Translations under genes and position numbers: made by a program | Shown here: in pieces, positions 1 to 6,178 of the stretch | How the letters are laid out: every line of letters begins with the position of its first letter | How positions within the stretch are numbered: position 1 is the first letter of the stretch | Notes under the pieces: model-generated | What the model saw: only the letters and a program-made list of their open reading frames with translations | What the model was told of the DNA's origin: nothing | The model's database searches: none | Source of the DNA: an uncultured Clostridium sp. | Lineage (GTDB): Bacteria > Bacillota > Clostridia > Clostridiales > Clostridiaceae | Assembly (NCBI RefSeq): GCF_937920395.1 | Contig: NZ_CALEVF010000345.1 | Location: 1-9,328, forward strand | Direction: 5' to 3' | DNA length: 9,328 nt

Positions 1-215
1 TTACTTTTTATGTATGGTGCTATTGCTCTAACTGCAATACCTGTAGAACTTATAAAAATTATACATCTATAGTTCTCCATTACATTTTTACTAACTAAAT
101 TAAACTCAAAATCGCTATGTTTTTTCTTTGAATATAGATCTATATTAAGACTTAACGCTAAAATTTCCGCTATTTGATCTCCATTTTGGGTAAATGTAAC
201 AACTGCATATTTCAT
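1..215 (-). CDS. cbiG: Cobalamin biosynthesis protein CbiG, N-terminal fragment (3' end outside window)
   Basis: This frame starts at ATG 213-215 and stays open for 71 codons to the window edge, so only the N-terminus is visible. It begins MKYAVVTFTQNGDQIAE and contains the stretch FISSTGIAVRAIAPYIKS at about residues 54-71. That stretch is the hallmark of the CbiG N-terminal domain (family pattern STGIAVRxIAP). CbiG is the cobalt-precorrin-5A hydrolase of the anaerobic (early cobalt insertion) B12 pathway. It opens the delta-lactone and releases acetaldehyde in the cytoplasm. A modest Shine-Dalgarno (AGGAATGGTG) precedes the ATG. The gene is read in the same direction as the purine operon but is separated from it by 274 bp with its own possible promoter. 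It is therefore probably the first gene of a separate cbi unit. Identity rests on the N-terminal motif only. Confidence 0.78.
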   Translation of the reverse strand, partial: MKYAVVTFTQNGDQIAEILALSLNIDLYSKKKHSDFEFNLVSKNVMENYRCIIFISSTGIAVRAIAPYIKS

Positions 216-236
216 TTTTCACCATTCCTACTATAC

Positions 237-265
237 ATCATACTATAATTACGCACAAATTACAA
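237..265 (-). promoter_or_regulatory. Possible sigma-A promoter for cbiG
   Basis: On the minus strand, TTGTAA (260-265) is followed after exactly 17 nt by TATGAT (237-242). These match the consensus hexamers at 4/6 and 5/6 positions. Transcription would start near 230, leaving a leader of only about 15 nt that just contains the Shine-Dalgarno. An overlapping alternative uses TATAGT as the -10. In AT-rich DNA such matches occur by chance, so this is a suggestion only. No cobalamin riboswitch fits in the gap. Confidence 0.35.
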
Positions 266-280
266 AACAATTGCATAAAT

Positions 281-364
281 AAAAAAAGCAAGAAAAACAA
301 GTGGGACGGTTAACAACTTATTACACAATTCATTTATATCATTCAATTAGTTATTAACTGTCTC
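281..364 (-). terminator. Possible intrinsic terminator of the purine operon, formed by the repeats
   Basis: In RNA read from the minus strand, the inverted repeat copy (318 to 303) forms the 3' arm of a hairpin. It is followed by AC and then a T-rich tract (300 to 281, with runs of five and seven T). The nearest 5' arm is the copy at 349-364, which would leave two A.C mismatches and a 30-nt loop. The copies at 386-401 and 430-445 pair better but with longer loops. Placement after the last permease gene fits a terminator, but the long loops make this less certain than a classic hairpin. Confidence 0.4.
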
Positions 365-445
365 TCACTAGTCAACTAGTCATTTAATTGTTAACCGTCC
401 CTCAACATTCACTCTTATAAACATCAATTAGTTGTTAACCGTCCC
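303..445. repeat. Cluster of four GGGACGGTTAACAACT repeats, three direct and one inverted
   Basis: The unit GGGACGGTTAACAACT lies on the plus strand at 303-318. Its reverse complement AGTTGTTAACCGTCCC lies at 430-445 and is a perfect match. A copy with one mismatch lies at 386-401, and a copy with three mismatches at 349-364. The copies at 344-364 and 425-445 share a longer 21-nt block (18/21 identical), so the conserved unit is longer than 16 nt in these two. Between the second and third copies sit two ACTAGT palindromes separated by CA (367-380). No gene is present in 216-489. The arrangement resembles short non-coding REP-like elements beginning GGGACGG that I recall from clostridial and bacillar genomes. 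Membership in such a family is inference, and no transposase is present here. Confidence 0.8.
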
Positions 446-489
446 CGGGTTAGCTTGCTTGTCCAATTCTTGAGTCACCTTAAACAAGG

Positions 490-1428
490 TCACCTTTCCT
501 CTCTAAAATAAGGAACTGAGAGTCCAGCGGGTGGTGAATTTTTACCTGATTTTCTCATAGATACTATTACCAATATTATTATTGTAACTACATAAGGTAA
601 CAAGTCAATAAGATATTGTGATATTTCAAAACCTGGTAACCCTTGAAGTCTAAATCCTAATATATCAAGTCCCCCGAAAAGATATGCCCCAATTATTGCT
701 TTTTGTGGTTTCCATGTTGCAAAAATTACAAGTGCAACTGCGATCCACCCTCTACCTGCCGTTACGTTTTCCTGCCATGCTGGTACATAAACAAGAGATA
801 AGTATGCTCCACCAAGACCGCAAAGTGCTCCACCAATTAATGTGTTAGCATATTTATAAGCAGTAACATTTATACTTGCTGCATCAGCAGCTGCTGGATT
901 TTCTCCAACTGCCATAGTGTTTAATCCCTTAGTCGTTTTATATAAATATACGAATAAAAGAATAGTCATAATATATCCAAAATATACGAACACATCATGA
1001 TTAAAAAATATATCTCCTATAAAAGGTATATTCCCTAGTATTGGAATTCTTACTGTAACAAAAAAATTCTTAATTGTATTTGGCGTAACTTGACCTATCA
1101 AACTTTTACCTACCATACTTGAGAACCCTGTTCCAAATATAGTTAATGTAAGTCCACATACGACTTGATTCGCCCTAAGAGATATAGTTAGAAAGGCATA
1201 TATCAGAGCGCCAAAGCCACCTGCAATTGCGGCAGCAATCATTGCTATAACAGGATTACCTGTACTTATTCCAGCCATAAACCCAATGACAGACCCCATT
1301 AGCATCATACCTTCTACCCCTAAATTAAGGTTACCAACTTTTTCTGTTAATAATTCACCAAGTGTTGCAAAAAGTAGAGGCGTACCAGCTACAACTGCAG
1401 CGGCTAAAAATGTTGTTATACTATTCAT
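490..1428 (-). CDS. nupQ: ABC transporter permease, NupQ type (purine/nucleoside uptake)
   Basis: This 312-residue integral membrane protein has about eight to ten hydrophobic segments. It is the second, shorter permease of a BMP-family nucleoside importer. The N-terminal GELLTEKVGNLNLGVEGMML (about residues 24-43) is diagnostic of the BPD_transp_2 branched-chain/sugar/nucleoside permease family in its NupQ form. The cytoplasmic coupling loop AVGENPAAADAASINV lies near residues 173-188 and would contact the ATPase. GRGWIAVALVIFATWKP follows near 227-243. The ATG overlaps the end of the preceding permease gene by 8 nt. Its strong Shine-Dalgarno AAAGGAGG lies inside that gene's last codons, which points to translational coupling. 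Length is close to Bacillus subtilis NupQ. The exact substrate cannot be read from the sequence. No terminator lies directly after the stop codon; the repeat cluster follows. Confidence 0.88.
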   Translation of the reverse strand: MNSITTFLAAAVVAGTPLLFATLGELLTEKVGNLNLGVEGMMLMGSVIGFMAGISTGNPVIAMIAAAIAGGFGALIYAFLTISLRANQVVCGLTLTIFGTGFSSMVGKSLIGQVTPNTIKNFFVTVRIPILGNIPFIGDIFFNHDVFVYFGYIMTILLFVYLYKTTKGLNTMAVGENPAAADAASINVTAYKYANTLIGGALCGLGGAYLSLVYVPAWQENVTAGRGWIAVALVIFATWKPQKAIIGAYLFGGLDILGFRLQGLPGFEISQYLIDLLPYVVTIIILVIVSMRKSGKNSPPAGLSVPYFREER

Positions 1429-2500
1429 TTTTACTTACCTCCTTTAGTTTAGCTGAGAATTTAAAATTAATTTTATACTTTGTAAAAAATTCACTACCTA
1501 GTACAAAAAACAGTATAATTGCTTGTATCAATTGAGCGGCAGCTTCGGGTATGCCAAATGCTGTTTGAATAAATGAGGCACCTTGAACAAGCGCCGCGAA
1601 AAGTATAGATACTATTACTATAACCGGTGCAGAAAGTGCTGAGAGCCAAGCTATAATTATAGCTGTAAATCCTACTCCACCTGAAACATCTGCTGACAGC
1701 GTTCCACTAACAGCAGAAACTTGAATAACACCTGCAATTCCACATAAGGCACCACTTAAAAATATAGCTATAAACATAGTTTTTCTAATTTTTATACCTG
1801 CATATATAGCAGTTTTTTCACTCTCACCAAGAACTGAGATTTCATAACCCTTTTTAGTATATTTAATGAAAACATATACTAAAATTGCAAGTACAATTGC
1901 TATTATCCATCCCGCATTTATACCAAAAACATTTGGCAGTGTTGCGTTATCTGAAAAAGTAGGAATTTTCGGAAAACCCATTGCAGCCTTATCTCTCCAA
2001 GGTCCATATTGAAGATAAGTTATAAACTTTATTGCAACATAATTTAACATTAAGGTTACTATAGTCTCATTAGTATTCCATTTTCCTTTAAGCAAAGCTG
2101 CAATTAACGCCCATAATCCCCCGCCTACTACTCCTGCGCAAAACATTAACAATAACAAAGGAAATTTAGGCATATTTGAAAATTTCAAAGCAAAATATGT
2201 AGCAGCAAATGCTCCCATTAGTATTTGTCCTTCTCCTCCAATATTCCAAAATTGCATTCTAAATGCTATTGCTATTCCAAGTGAACTTATAATAAGTGGT
2301 ATAGCCTTAATAAGTGTTTGCTGGATACTATAAGTTGAACCAAAACTGCCCTGAACAATTGCTACATACACATCTAGTGGGTTAAGTTTTATAATAAGCA
2401 AAAACATTGCCAAAACCACAAGCGATAGGAGTATTGCAAGACACCTTATTTTAAGGTTATCAACTTTGGTAATTTTAGACCTTTTAACAATCTGAATCAT
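1421..2500 (-). CDS. nupP: ABC transporter permease, NupP type (purine/nucleoside uptake)
   Basis: This 359-residue membrane protein is the longer of the two permeases. The N-terminus is basic (MIQIVKRSKITK), followed by the first membrane helix at about residues 21-40. The family motif IAFRMQFWNIGGEGQILMG sits at about 77-95. The coupling loop VLGESEKTAIYAGI lies near 223-236, and GFTAIIIAWLSALSAP near 277-292. Together these identify BPD_transp_2 of the NupP type. It should form a heterodimeric pore with the downstream permease. The start ATG directly abuts the TAG stop of the ATPase gene (TAGATG) and has only a weak Shine-Dalgarno. Translation is therefore probably re-initiated by ribosomes finishing the ATPase. 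Gene order ATPase, long permease, short permease matches Bacillus subtilis nupOPQ. Confidence 0.88.
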   Translation of the reverse strand: MIQIVKRSKITKVDNLKIRCLAILLSLVVLAMFLLIIKLNPLDVYVAIVQGSFGSTYSIQQTLIKAIPLIISSLGIAIAFRMQFWNIGGEGQILMGAFAATYFALKFSNMPKFPLLLLMFCAGVVGGGLWALIAALLKGKWNTNETIVTLMLNYVAIKFITYLQYGPWRDKAAMGFPKIPTFSDNATLPNVFGINAGWIIAIVLAILVYVFIKYTKKGYEISVLGESEKTAIYAGIKIRKTMFIAIFLSGALCGIAGVIQVSAVSGTLSADVSGGVGFTAIIIAWLSALSAPVIVIVSILFAALVQGASFIQTAFGIPEAAAQLIQAIILFFVLGSEFFTKYKINFKFSAKLKEVSKNE

Positions 2501-4021
2501 CTATATCACGTCCATATCATCAGTGTTTCCAACCATCATCATACCGATTTTTTCTCTTGAAGACTCTTTTGCATCGACGATTCCAGTAATTTCACCATCG
2601 CAAATCACCATAATCCTATCACATAAATGAATTAACACATCAAGGTCCTCTCCTATAAATAAAACTGCAGTACCTTTTTTCTTTTCCTCACTTATGAGAT
2701 CATATATCGTATAACATGTATTAATATCAAGCCCACGAACAGCATATGCCATAATAAGTATTTTAGGATGCATGCTTAATTCTCTTCCAACTAATATCTT
2801 TTGAATGTTACCCCCTGATAAATATTTTATAGGATGATATATATCAGGAGTTTTAATTTCAAATTTTTCCACCATTTCTTTTGCTTTTTCAATTACTGGT
2901 TTTCTATCTATAAATATCCCCTTTTGGTTATGATAATCCTTAAGTAATAGGTTATCCACCATACCCATAGACGCAACAAGGCCCATCCCTAATCTATCCT
3001 CTGGTATAAAGCTCATACTTATACCTTTGTTTATAATATCTCTTGGAGATTTGCCTACAAGGTCTTCTCCCTCAAGTACTATACTTCCACTAGATACATT
3101 CTCTATACCTGCAATAGCTTCACATAATTCTCTTTGCCCACTGCCTGCAATTCCAGCAACACCAAGGATTTCACCTTGCTTAAGAGAGAAACTAATATTT
3201 TTAACAATTTCTGCTTTTTCAGCATTTACAACTACTAAATCAGATACTTCTAGCATTACCTTGCCAACCTCTTTATTTACTTTCTTTATAGATAAATCTG
3301 CTTTGCGTCCCATCATTAGTTCTGTTAATTCTTTAGGACTTGTATCTTCTTTCTTAAGTGTTTTTATAGCCTCACCTTTTCTTAAAACAGTAATTTTATC
3401 ACAAATCTCCATTACTTCATTCATTTTATGACTTATGAATATTATTGCTTTTCCTTTTTCTTTCATACTTCTCATAATCTTAAATAATTTTTCTGTTTCA
3501 CTTTCTGTAAACACAGTAGTAGGTTCATCTAACACTAAAATATCCGCACCTCTATAAAGCACTTTAAGTATTTCAAGATTTTGCCTCTCACCTACTGGCA
3601 TCTGTGAAACATATTTATTCAAATCCATTTCCAAATGAAATTTTTCGCATATATCATTAATTTTTTTAATTTCTACCTTATTATTAAAAAATATACCTCT
3701 TGTTTGACCAAGTAATATATTTTGCTTAGCAGTCATTTCTTCAACTAATTTAAAATGTTGATAAATCATTCCAACACCAGCCTTAATTGCATCCTTTGGA
3801 CTATTAAAGTTAGTGTTTTTTCCGTGAATAAAAATAGAACCGCTGTCTGGTGTATAAACTCCAGATAACATGTTCATAAGGGTGCTTTTGCCTGCCCCGT
3901 TTTCACCTAGTAATGCATGGATTTCTCCGCCTAGTAGCGTTAAATTCATATTGTTATTAGCTATTACTTTCCCGAAGGTTTTACTAATATTTTCTATAGA
4001 TACATAAGGGGTTTTATCCAT
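2501..4021 (-). CDS. nupO: Nucleoside-type ABC transporter ATP-binding protein (two fused NBDs), NupO type
   Basis: This 506-residue protein carries two tandem nucleotide-binding domains that power the importer from the cytoplasmic face. NBD1 has Walker A GENGAGKST (39-47), Q-loop Q88, signature PVGERQNLEIL (142-152), Walker B LVLDEP (162-167) and switch His198. NBD2 is degenerate. Its P-loop is GIAGSGQREL (290-299), without the usual GKS/T. It keeps PEDR (340-343) and a good signature LSGGNIQK (401-408). Its Walker B region reads ILIMAYAVRGLD (421-432) where relatives have QPTRGLD, and the switch His is replaced in FIGEDLD. An asymmetric pair is normal in this family, but the AYAV variant is unusual. 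I chose ATG 4019-4021 because GAGGATG lies 6-8 nt upstream. An upstream GTG at 4087 would add 22 residues but lies inside a hairpin and lacks a ribosome site. Length matches NupO (about 510). Confidence 0.92.
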   Translation of the reverse strand: MDKTPYVSIENISKTFGKVIANNNMNLTLLGGEIHALLGENGAGKSTLMNMLSGVYTPDSGSIFIHGKNTNFNSPKDAIKAGVGMIYQHFKLVEEMTAKQNILLGQTRGIFFNNKVEIKKINDICEKFHLEMDLNKYVSQMPVGERQNLEILKVLYRGADILVLDEPTTVFTESETEKLFKIMRSMKEKGKAIIFISHKMNEVMEICDKITVLRKGEAIKTLKKEDTSPKELTELMMGRKADLSIKKVNKEVGKVMLEVSDLVVVNAEKAEIVKNISFSLKQGEILGVAGIAGSGQRELCEAIAGIENVSSGSIVLEGEDLVGKSPRDIINKGISMSFIPEDRLGMGLVASMGMVDNLLLKDYHNQKGIFIDRKPVIEKAKEMVEKFEIKTPDIYHPIKYLSGGNIQKILVGRELSMHPKILIMAYAVRGLDINTCYTIYDLISEEKKKGTAVLFIGEDLDVLIHLCDRIMVICDGEITGIVDAKESSREKIGMMMVGNTDDMDVI

Positions 4022-4076
4022 ATTTACATCCTCATTTCTAATATATTTATTAGAGCTTATTGCCATCAAATTCAAC

Positions 4077-4114
4077 AAATATAGCACTCATATAATATCA
4101 TTTGTGCTATATTT
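4077..4114 (-). terminator. Hairpin between lipoprotein and ATPase genes (attenuator or RNA-processing stem)
   Basis: AAATATAGCAC (4077-4087) and GTGCTATATTT (4104-4114) form a perfect 11-bp stem around a 16-nt loop. It lies between the lipoprotein stop codon and the ATPase start. On the minus-strand RNA the stem ends in UAUAUUU and is followed by GUUGAAUUUG, so the U tract is poor. It is better read as a partial terminator or as a 3' stabilising stem than as a full stop. Such a stem would give more binding protein than ATPase and permease, the usual stoichiometry for binding-protein-dependent importers. The perfect pairing is directly visible; the function is inferred. Confidence 0.6.
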
Positions 4115-4145
4115 ATTAACTTTTATATTTTGTTTCAAATGCTTA

Positions 4146-5249
4146 TTATTTTGCTATTTTTCCTTCTATACCTTTAACAAACCAATTAAATGATAATAGT
4201 TCCTTATCTGTCATAACTATACCTTTTGCAATTTTAACAGCTCCACTTTGATCTACTAATGGTCCTACAAATATTTTATTTTTACCTGATAAAATATCAG
4301 CTTTTGCTTTAGCAACAGCTTCTGCTGCTCCTTTAGGCGCATTTTTTGTAAGTGGTGCAAGCGAAACTACTCCAGATTCTAGACCTTTCCAATAACTTCC
4401 TGACTTCCAAGTCCCAGCTTGAATAGCCTTTATTTGCTCAACATAATAAGGAGTCCAATTCCAAACTGGAGCTGTCATATATGATTTTGGCGCCTTAGCA
4501 CTCATGTCTGTATTGTACCCAATCGCAGATATACCTGCTTCTTCTGCCGCTTGAAGTGGGCCTGCAGTATCTTGATGTTGAGTAATAACATCCACGCCTT
4601 CTGCAATTAGTGCTTTTCCTGCTTCTTTTTCTTTAGCTGGATCATACCAAGTATTAGTCCATTTTACTTTTACTATAGCTTTAGGATTAACAGATTGTAC
4701 ACCTAAAGTAAATGCATTAATTCCTCTTACCACTTCTGGTATTGAGTATGCAGCTACATATCCTATTTTATTAGTTTTAGTTTTCATACCGGCAACTATA
4801 CCTGAAAGATATCTTGCTTGATAAATACGACCGAAATATGTAGACATATTTGTCGATGTTGTGTACCCAGATGCATGAAGATATTTAACATCAGGATGTT
4901 TTTTAGCTGATGCTACCATTCCATCCATAAATCCAAAGCTAGTTCCTACAATAACGTTAGCTCCTTGATTAATCATTTCCTCGCATGTTTGTTCTACATC
5001 TGCCACATTCTCTTTTACTGATTCCTTGAACAAAGTCTTTACACCTAATTGTTTTTCAAGACCTTTTCTTCCCATATCATGAGAATAAGTATAACCACCG
5101 TCACCTACAGGTCCTACATATATAAATCCTACTACTACTGGTTTCTTTACATCATTTGTCCCAGTTTTCTTTGTGCTACCACATCCTGCAAGCGCGAGTG
5201 ATGTAATTAATGTAACTGCTAATAGTAAACTTCCTAATTTCTTTTTCAT
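4146..5249 (-). CDS. BMP-family substrate-binding lipoprotein of a purine/nucleoside ABC importer
   Basis: This 367-residue exported lipoprotein begins with a typical type II signal peptide: MKKK, a hydrophobic core, and lipobox LAGC with the lipidated Cys at position 23. A short Ser/Thr/Lys-rich linker follows, then the BMP (PnrA/Med-like) periplasmic-binding fold. It starts VVVGFIYVGPVGDGGYTYSH (about residues 38-57), which contains the ligand-contact loop. Further family stretches are VIVGTSFGFMDGM (about 101-113), YFGRIYQARYLSGIVAG and ITQHQDTAGP (about 224-233). The protein captures the solute outside the membrane and delivers it to the permease pair. The VGDGGYTYSHD loop differs from the DGGFN form of classic PnrA nucleoside receptors, so a purine base ligand is possible. 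I therefore give no nupN symbol. Shine-Dalgarno AAGGGGG lies 8 nt before ATG. The gap to xpt is 37 nt, so both share the riboswitch-controlled transcript. Confidence 0.9.
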   Translation of the reverse strand: MKKKLGSLLLAVTLITSLALAGCGSTKKTGTNDVKKPVVVGFIYVGPVGDGGYTYSHDMGRKGLEKQLGVKTLFKESVKENVADVEQTCEEMINQGANVIVGTSFGFMDGMVASAKKHPDVKYLHASGYTTSTNMSTYFGRIYQARYLSGIVAGMKTKTNKIGYVAAYSIPEVVRGINAFTLGVQSVNPKAIVKVKWTNTWYDPAKEKEAGKALIAEGVDVITQHQDTAGPLQAAEEAGISAIGYNTDMSAKAPKSYMTAPVWNWTPYYVEQIKAIQAGTWKSGSYWKGLESGVVSLAPLTKNAPKGAAEAVAKAKADILSGKNKIFVGPLVDQSGAVKIAKGIVMTDKELLSFNWFVKGIEGKIAK

Positions 5250-5286
5250 TAGTAATGCCCCCTTAAATCTTTTATGTAAAATATTA

Positions 5287-5859
5287 TTATTTAAAAACTA
5301 CCTTATTATCTTTTAAAGATTTTATTATGGCGAGTGACTCTACCTTAACCCCCTCCTTTTCTATACATTTTCTACCATTCTGGAATGCTTTTTCAATTAC
5401 AATTCCCACTCCAACAATATTAGCCTCAGCTTGACGTACAATTTTAATAAGACCGAGAGCTGCATTCCCATTTGCTAAAAAGTCATCAATTATCAAAATT
5501 TTATCTTCTTTATTTATATATCTTTTACTAGTTCTCACTTTATAATTCTTATTTTTTGTAAAAGAAAATACATCAGCCTCATATGCGTTATTATCCATTG
5601 TTGTGGAATCATTCTTTTTTGCAAACACTACAGGGACGTTGTTAAAATATTGTGCCACAATACATGCTATGCCTATACCTGATGCTTCAACTGTTAGTAT
5701 TTTTGTAACTTCATCATTTTCAAATCTTTCTTTAAATTCTTGTCCTATTTCATTTAATAGTTTTATATCAATTTGATGATTGAGGAAACTATCAACCTTT
5801 AAAATCTCACTACCTATTACTACTGCTTCACTTAATATCTTATTCTTTAGTGCTTCCAT
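5287..5859 (-). CDS. xpt: Xanthine phosphoribosyltransferase
   Basis: This 190-residue cytoplasmic enzyme transfers the 5-phosphoribosyl group of PRPP to xanthine (and more weakly guanine), giving XMP/GMP for purine salvage. The type I PRTase PRPP-binding motif is [14 protein letters not shown] (121-134), the exact form typical of Xpt. VEASGIG (57-63) and the flexible-loop region around VPVVFAKKN (75-83) complete the fold. The start [12 protein letters not shown] is characteristic of Xpt. I chose ATG 5857-5859 because AAGGAG lies 7 nt upstream. An in-frame ATG at 5889 would add ten residues ([10 protein letters not shown]) but contains that ribosome site and has none of its own. Length fits Bacillus subtilis Xpt (194). 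It is the first gene of the operon and lies just behind the riboswitch terminator. The genes that follow encode an ABC importer rather than the permease PbuX. Confidence 0.95.
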   Translation of the reverse strand: MEALKNKILSEAVVIGSEILKVDSFLNHQIDIKLLNEIGQEFKERFENDEVTKILTVEASGIGIACIVAQYFNNVPVVFAKKNDSTTMDNNAYEADVFSFTKNKNYKVRTSKRYINKEDKILIIDDFLANGNAALGLIKIVRQAEANIVGVGIVIEKAFQNGRKCIEKEGVKVESLAIIKSLKDNKVVFK

Positions 5860-5910
5860 ACATTTTCTCCTTCGTAATAATTTTTTCATATTATGTATAT
5901 ATAAAACAAT

Positions 5911-5951
5911 AACCCCCTAGATAACGATTTAATACGTTAACTAAAGGGGTT
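5911..5951 (-). terminator. Riboswitch expression-platform terminator upstream of xpt
   Basis: In the minus-strand RNA, AACCCC (5951-5946) pairs with GGGGUU (5916-5911). The stem continues through U.G, U-A, A-U and G-C pairs with one bulged U. After a U.U mismatch it closes with UAACG/CGUUA around an 8-nt loop (5927-5934). The RNA then reads AUUGUUUUAUAUAUAC, a moderate U tract. The hairpin stands about 60 nt after the aptamer and 52 nt before the xpt start codon, as expected for a purine riboswitch OFF terminator. Confidence 0.85.
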
Positions 5952-5968
5952 TATAATAAAATCTTCCA

Positions 5969-5998
5969 TAAAAATAATTTATACTAAAATTATTTTTA
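5969..5998 (-). other. AT-only linker hairpin within the riboswitch leader
   Basis: Plus-strand TAAAAATAATTT (5969-5980) and AAATTATTTTTA (5987-5998) form a perfect 12-bp stem made only of A-T pairs, with a 6-nt loop (5981-5986). It lies between the aptamer P1 strand and the terminator 5' arm, the two segments expected to pair as antiterminator. It could bring those arms together. Confidence 0.6.
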
Positions 5999-6014
5999 CT
6001 TTATTTATCAAAAC

Positions 6015-6083
6015 ACCCATAGTCAAGTCTTTTAAGGTTACTTGGTAGAAACGCTTAGACCATATTTCTAAGCTTATATGAGT
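6015..6083 (-). ncRNA. Purine riboswitch aptamer, guanine type
   Basis: Read on the minus strand, all landmarks of the purine aptamer are present. P1 is ACUCAU (6083-6078) with AUGGGU (6020-6015). J1/2 carries UAUAA. P2 is a perfect 7-bp GCUUAGA/UCUAAGC (6073-6067 with 6059-6053), with L2 loop AAUAUGG. J2/3 reads GUUUCUACC, matching the conserved core exactly. P3 is CAAGU/ACUUG with L3 loop containing CCUUAAA. J3/1 reads GACUAUGGG. The specificity base corresponding to position 74 of the Bacillus subtilis xpt aptamer is C, which pairs with guanine or hypoxanthine; adenine aptamers have U. Ligand binding should stabilise P1 and allow the terminator at 5911-5951 to form, switching xpt and the importer genes off. 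The two top pairs of P3 are mismatched (A.G, A.A). Confidence 0.95.
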
Positions 6084-6140
6084 TTGCGAATATTAATTTT
6101 TTTTTTCATTTCATCGTTCGTGTTTATACTTGTTATTACA

Positions 6141-6169
6141 ATATTACAACATTTGTTTTATTAAATCAA
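6141..6169 (-). promoter_or_regulatory. Likely sigma-A promoter of the xpt/importer operon
   Basis: On the minus strand TTGATT (6164-6169) and TAATAT (6141-6146) are separated by exactly 17 nt, each matching consensus at 4/6. Transcription would begin near 6134, about 50 nt before aptamer P1. A second -10-like TATAAA lies at 6123-6128 without a well-placed -35. The site sits directly behind the glgD stop codon, in the only gap available for a promoter. Confidence 0.5.
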
Positions 6170-6178
6170 TATCTATTT

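Noticed and set aside
303..445. CRISPR array
   Set aside because: Repeats are only 16 nt, one is inverted, spacings are unequal (about 21, 28 and 30 nt) and no cas gene is nearby.
474..497. Terminator formed by the ACCTT/AAGGT inverted repeats at the nupQ stop codon
   Set aside because: The stem is only 5 bp and no T tract follows on the minus strand. It also overlaps the end of the coding region.
3027..3431. Plus-strand open frame of 134 codons
   Set aside because: It lies wholly inside the ATPase gene in antisense, has no ribosome site and a composition expected from reverse reading of that gene. Its protein matches nothing I recognise.
4022..4087. 22-residue N-terminal extension of the ATPase starting at GTG
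   Set aside because: The GTG is in the 3' arm of a perfect RNA hairpin and has no Shine-Dalgarno. The downstream ATG has GAGGATG and matches the family length.
5860..5889. Ten-residue N-terminal extension of Xpt
   Set aside because: It contains the AAGGAG that serves the downstream ATG and directly follows the terminator T tract without a ribosome site of its own.
6015..6083. Adenine-type riboswitch
   Set aside because: The discriminating pyrimidine in J3/1 (GACUAUGG) is C, not U, so guanine or hypoxanthine specificity is expected.
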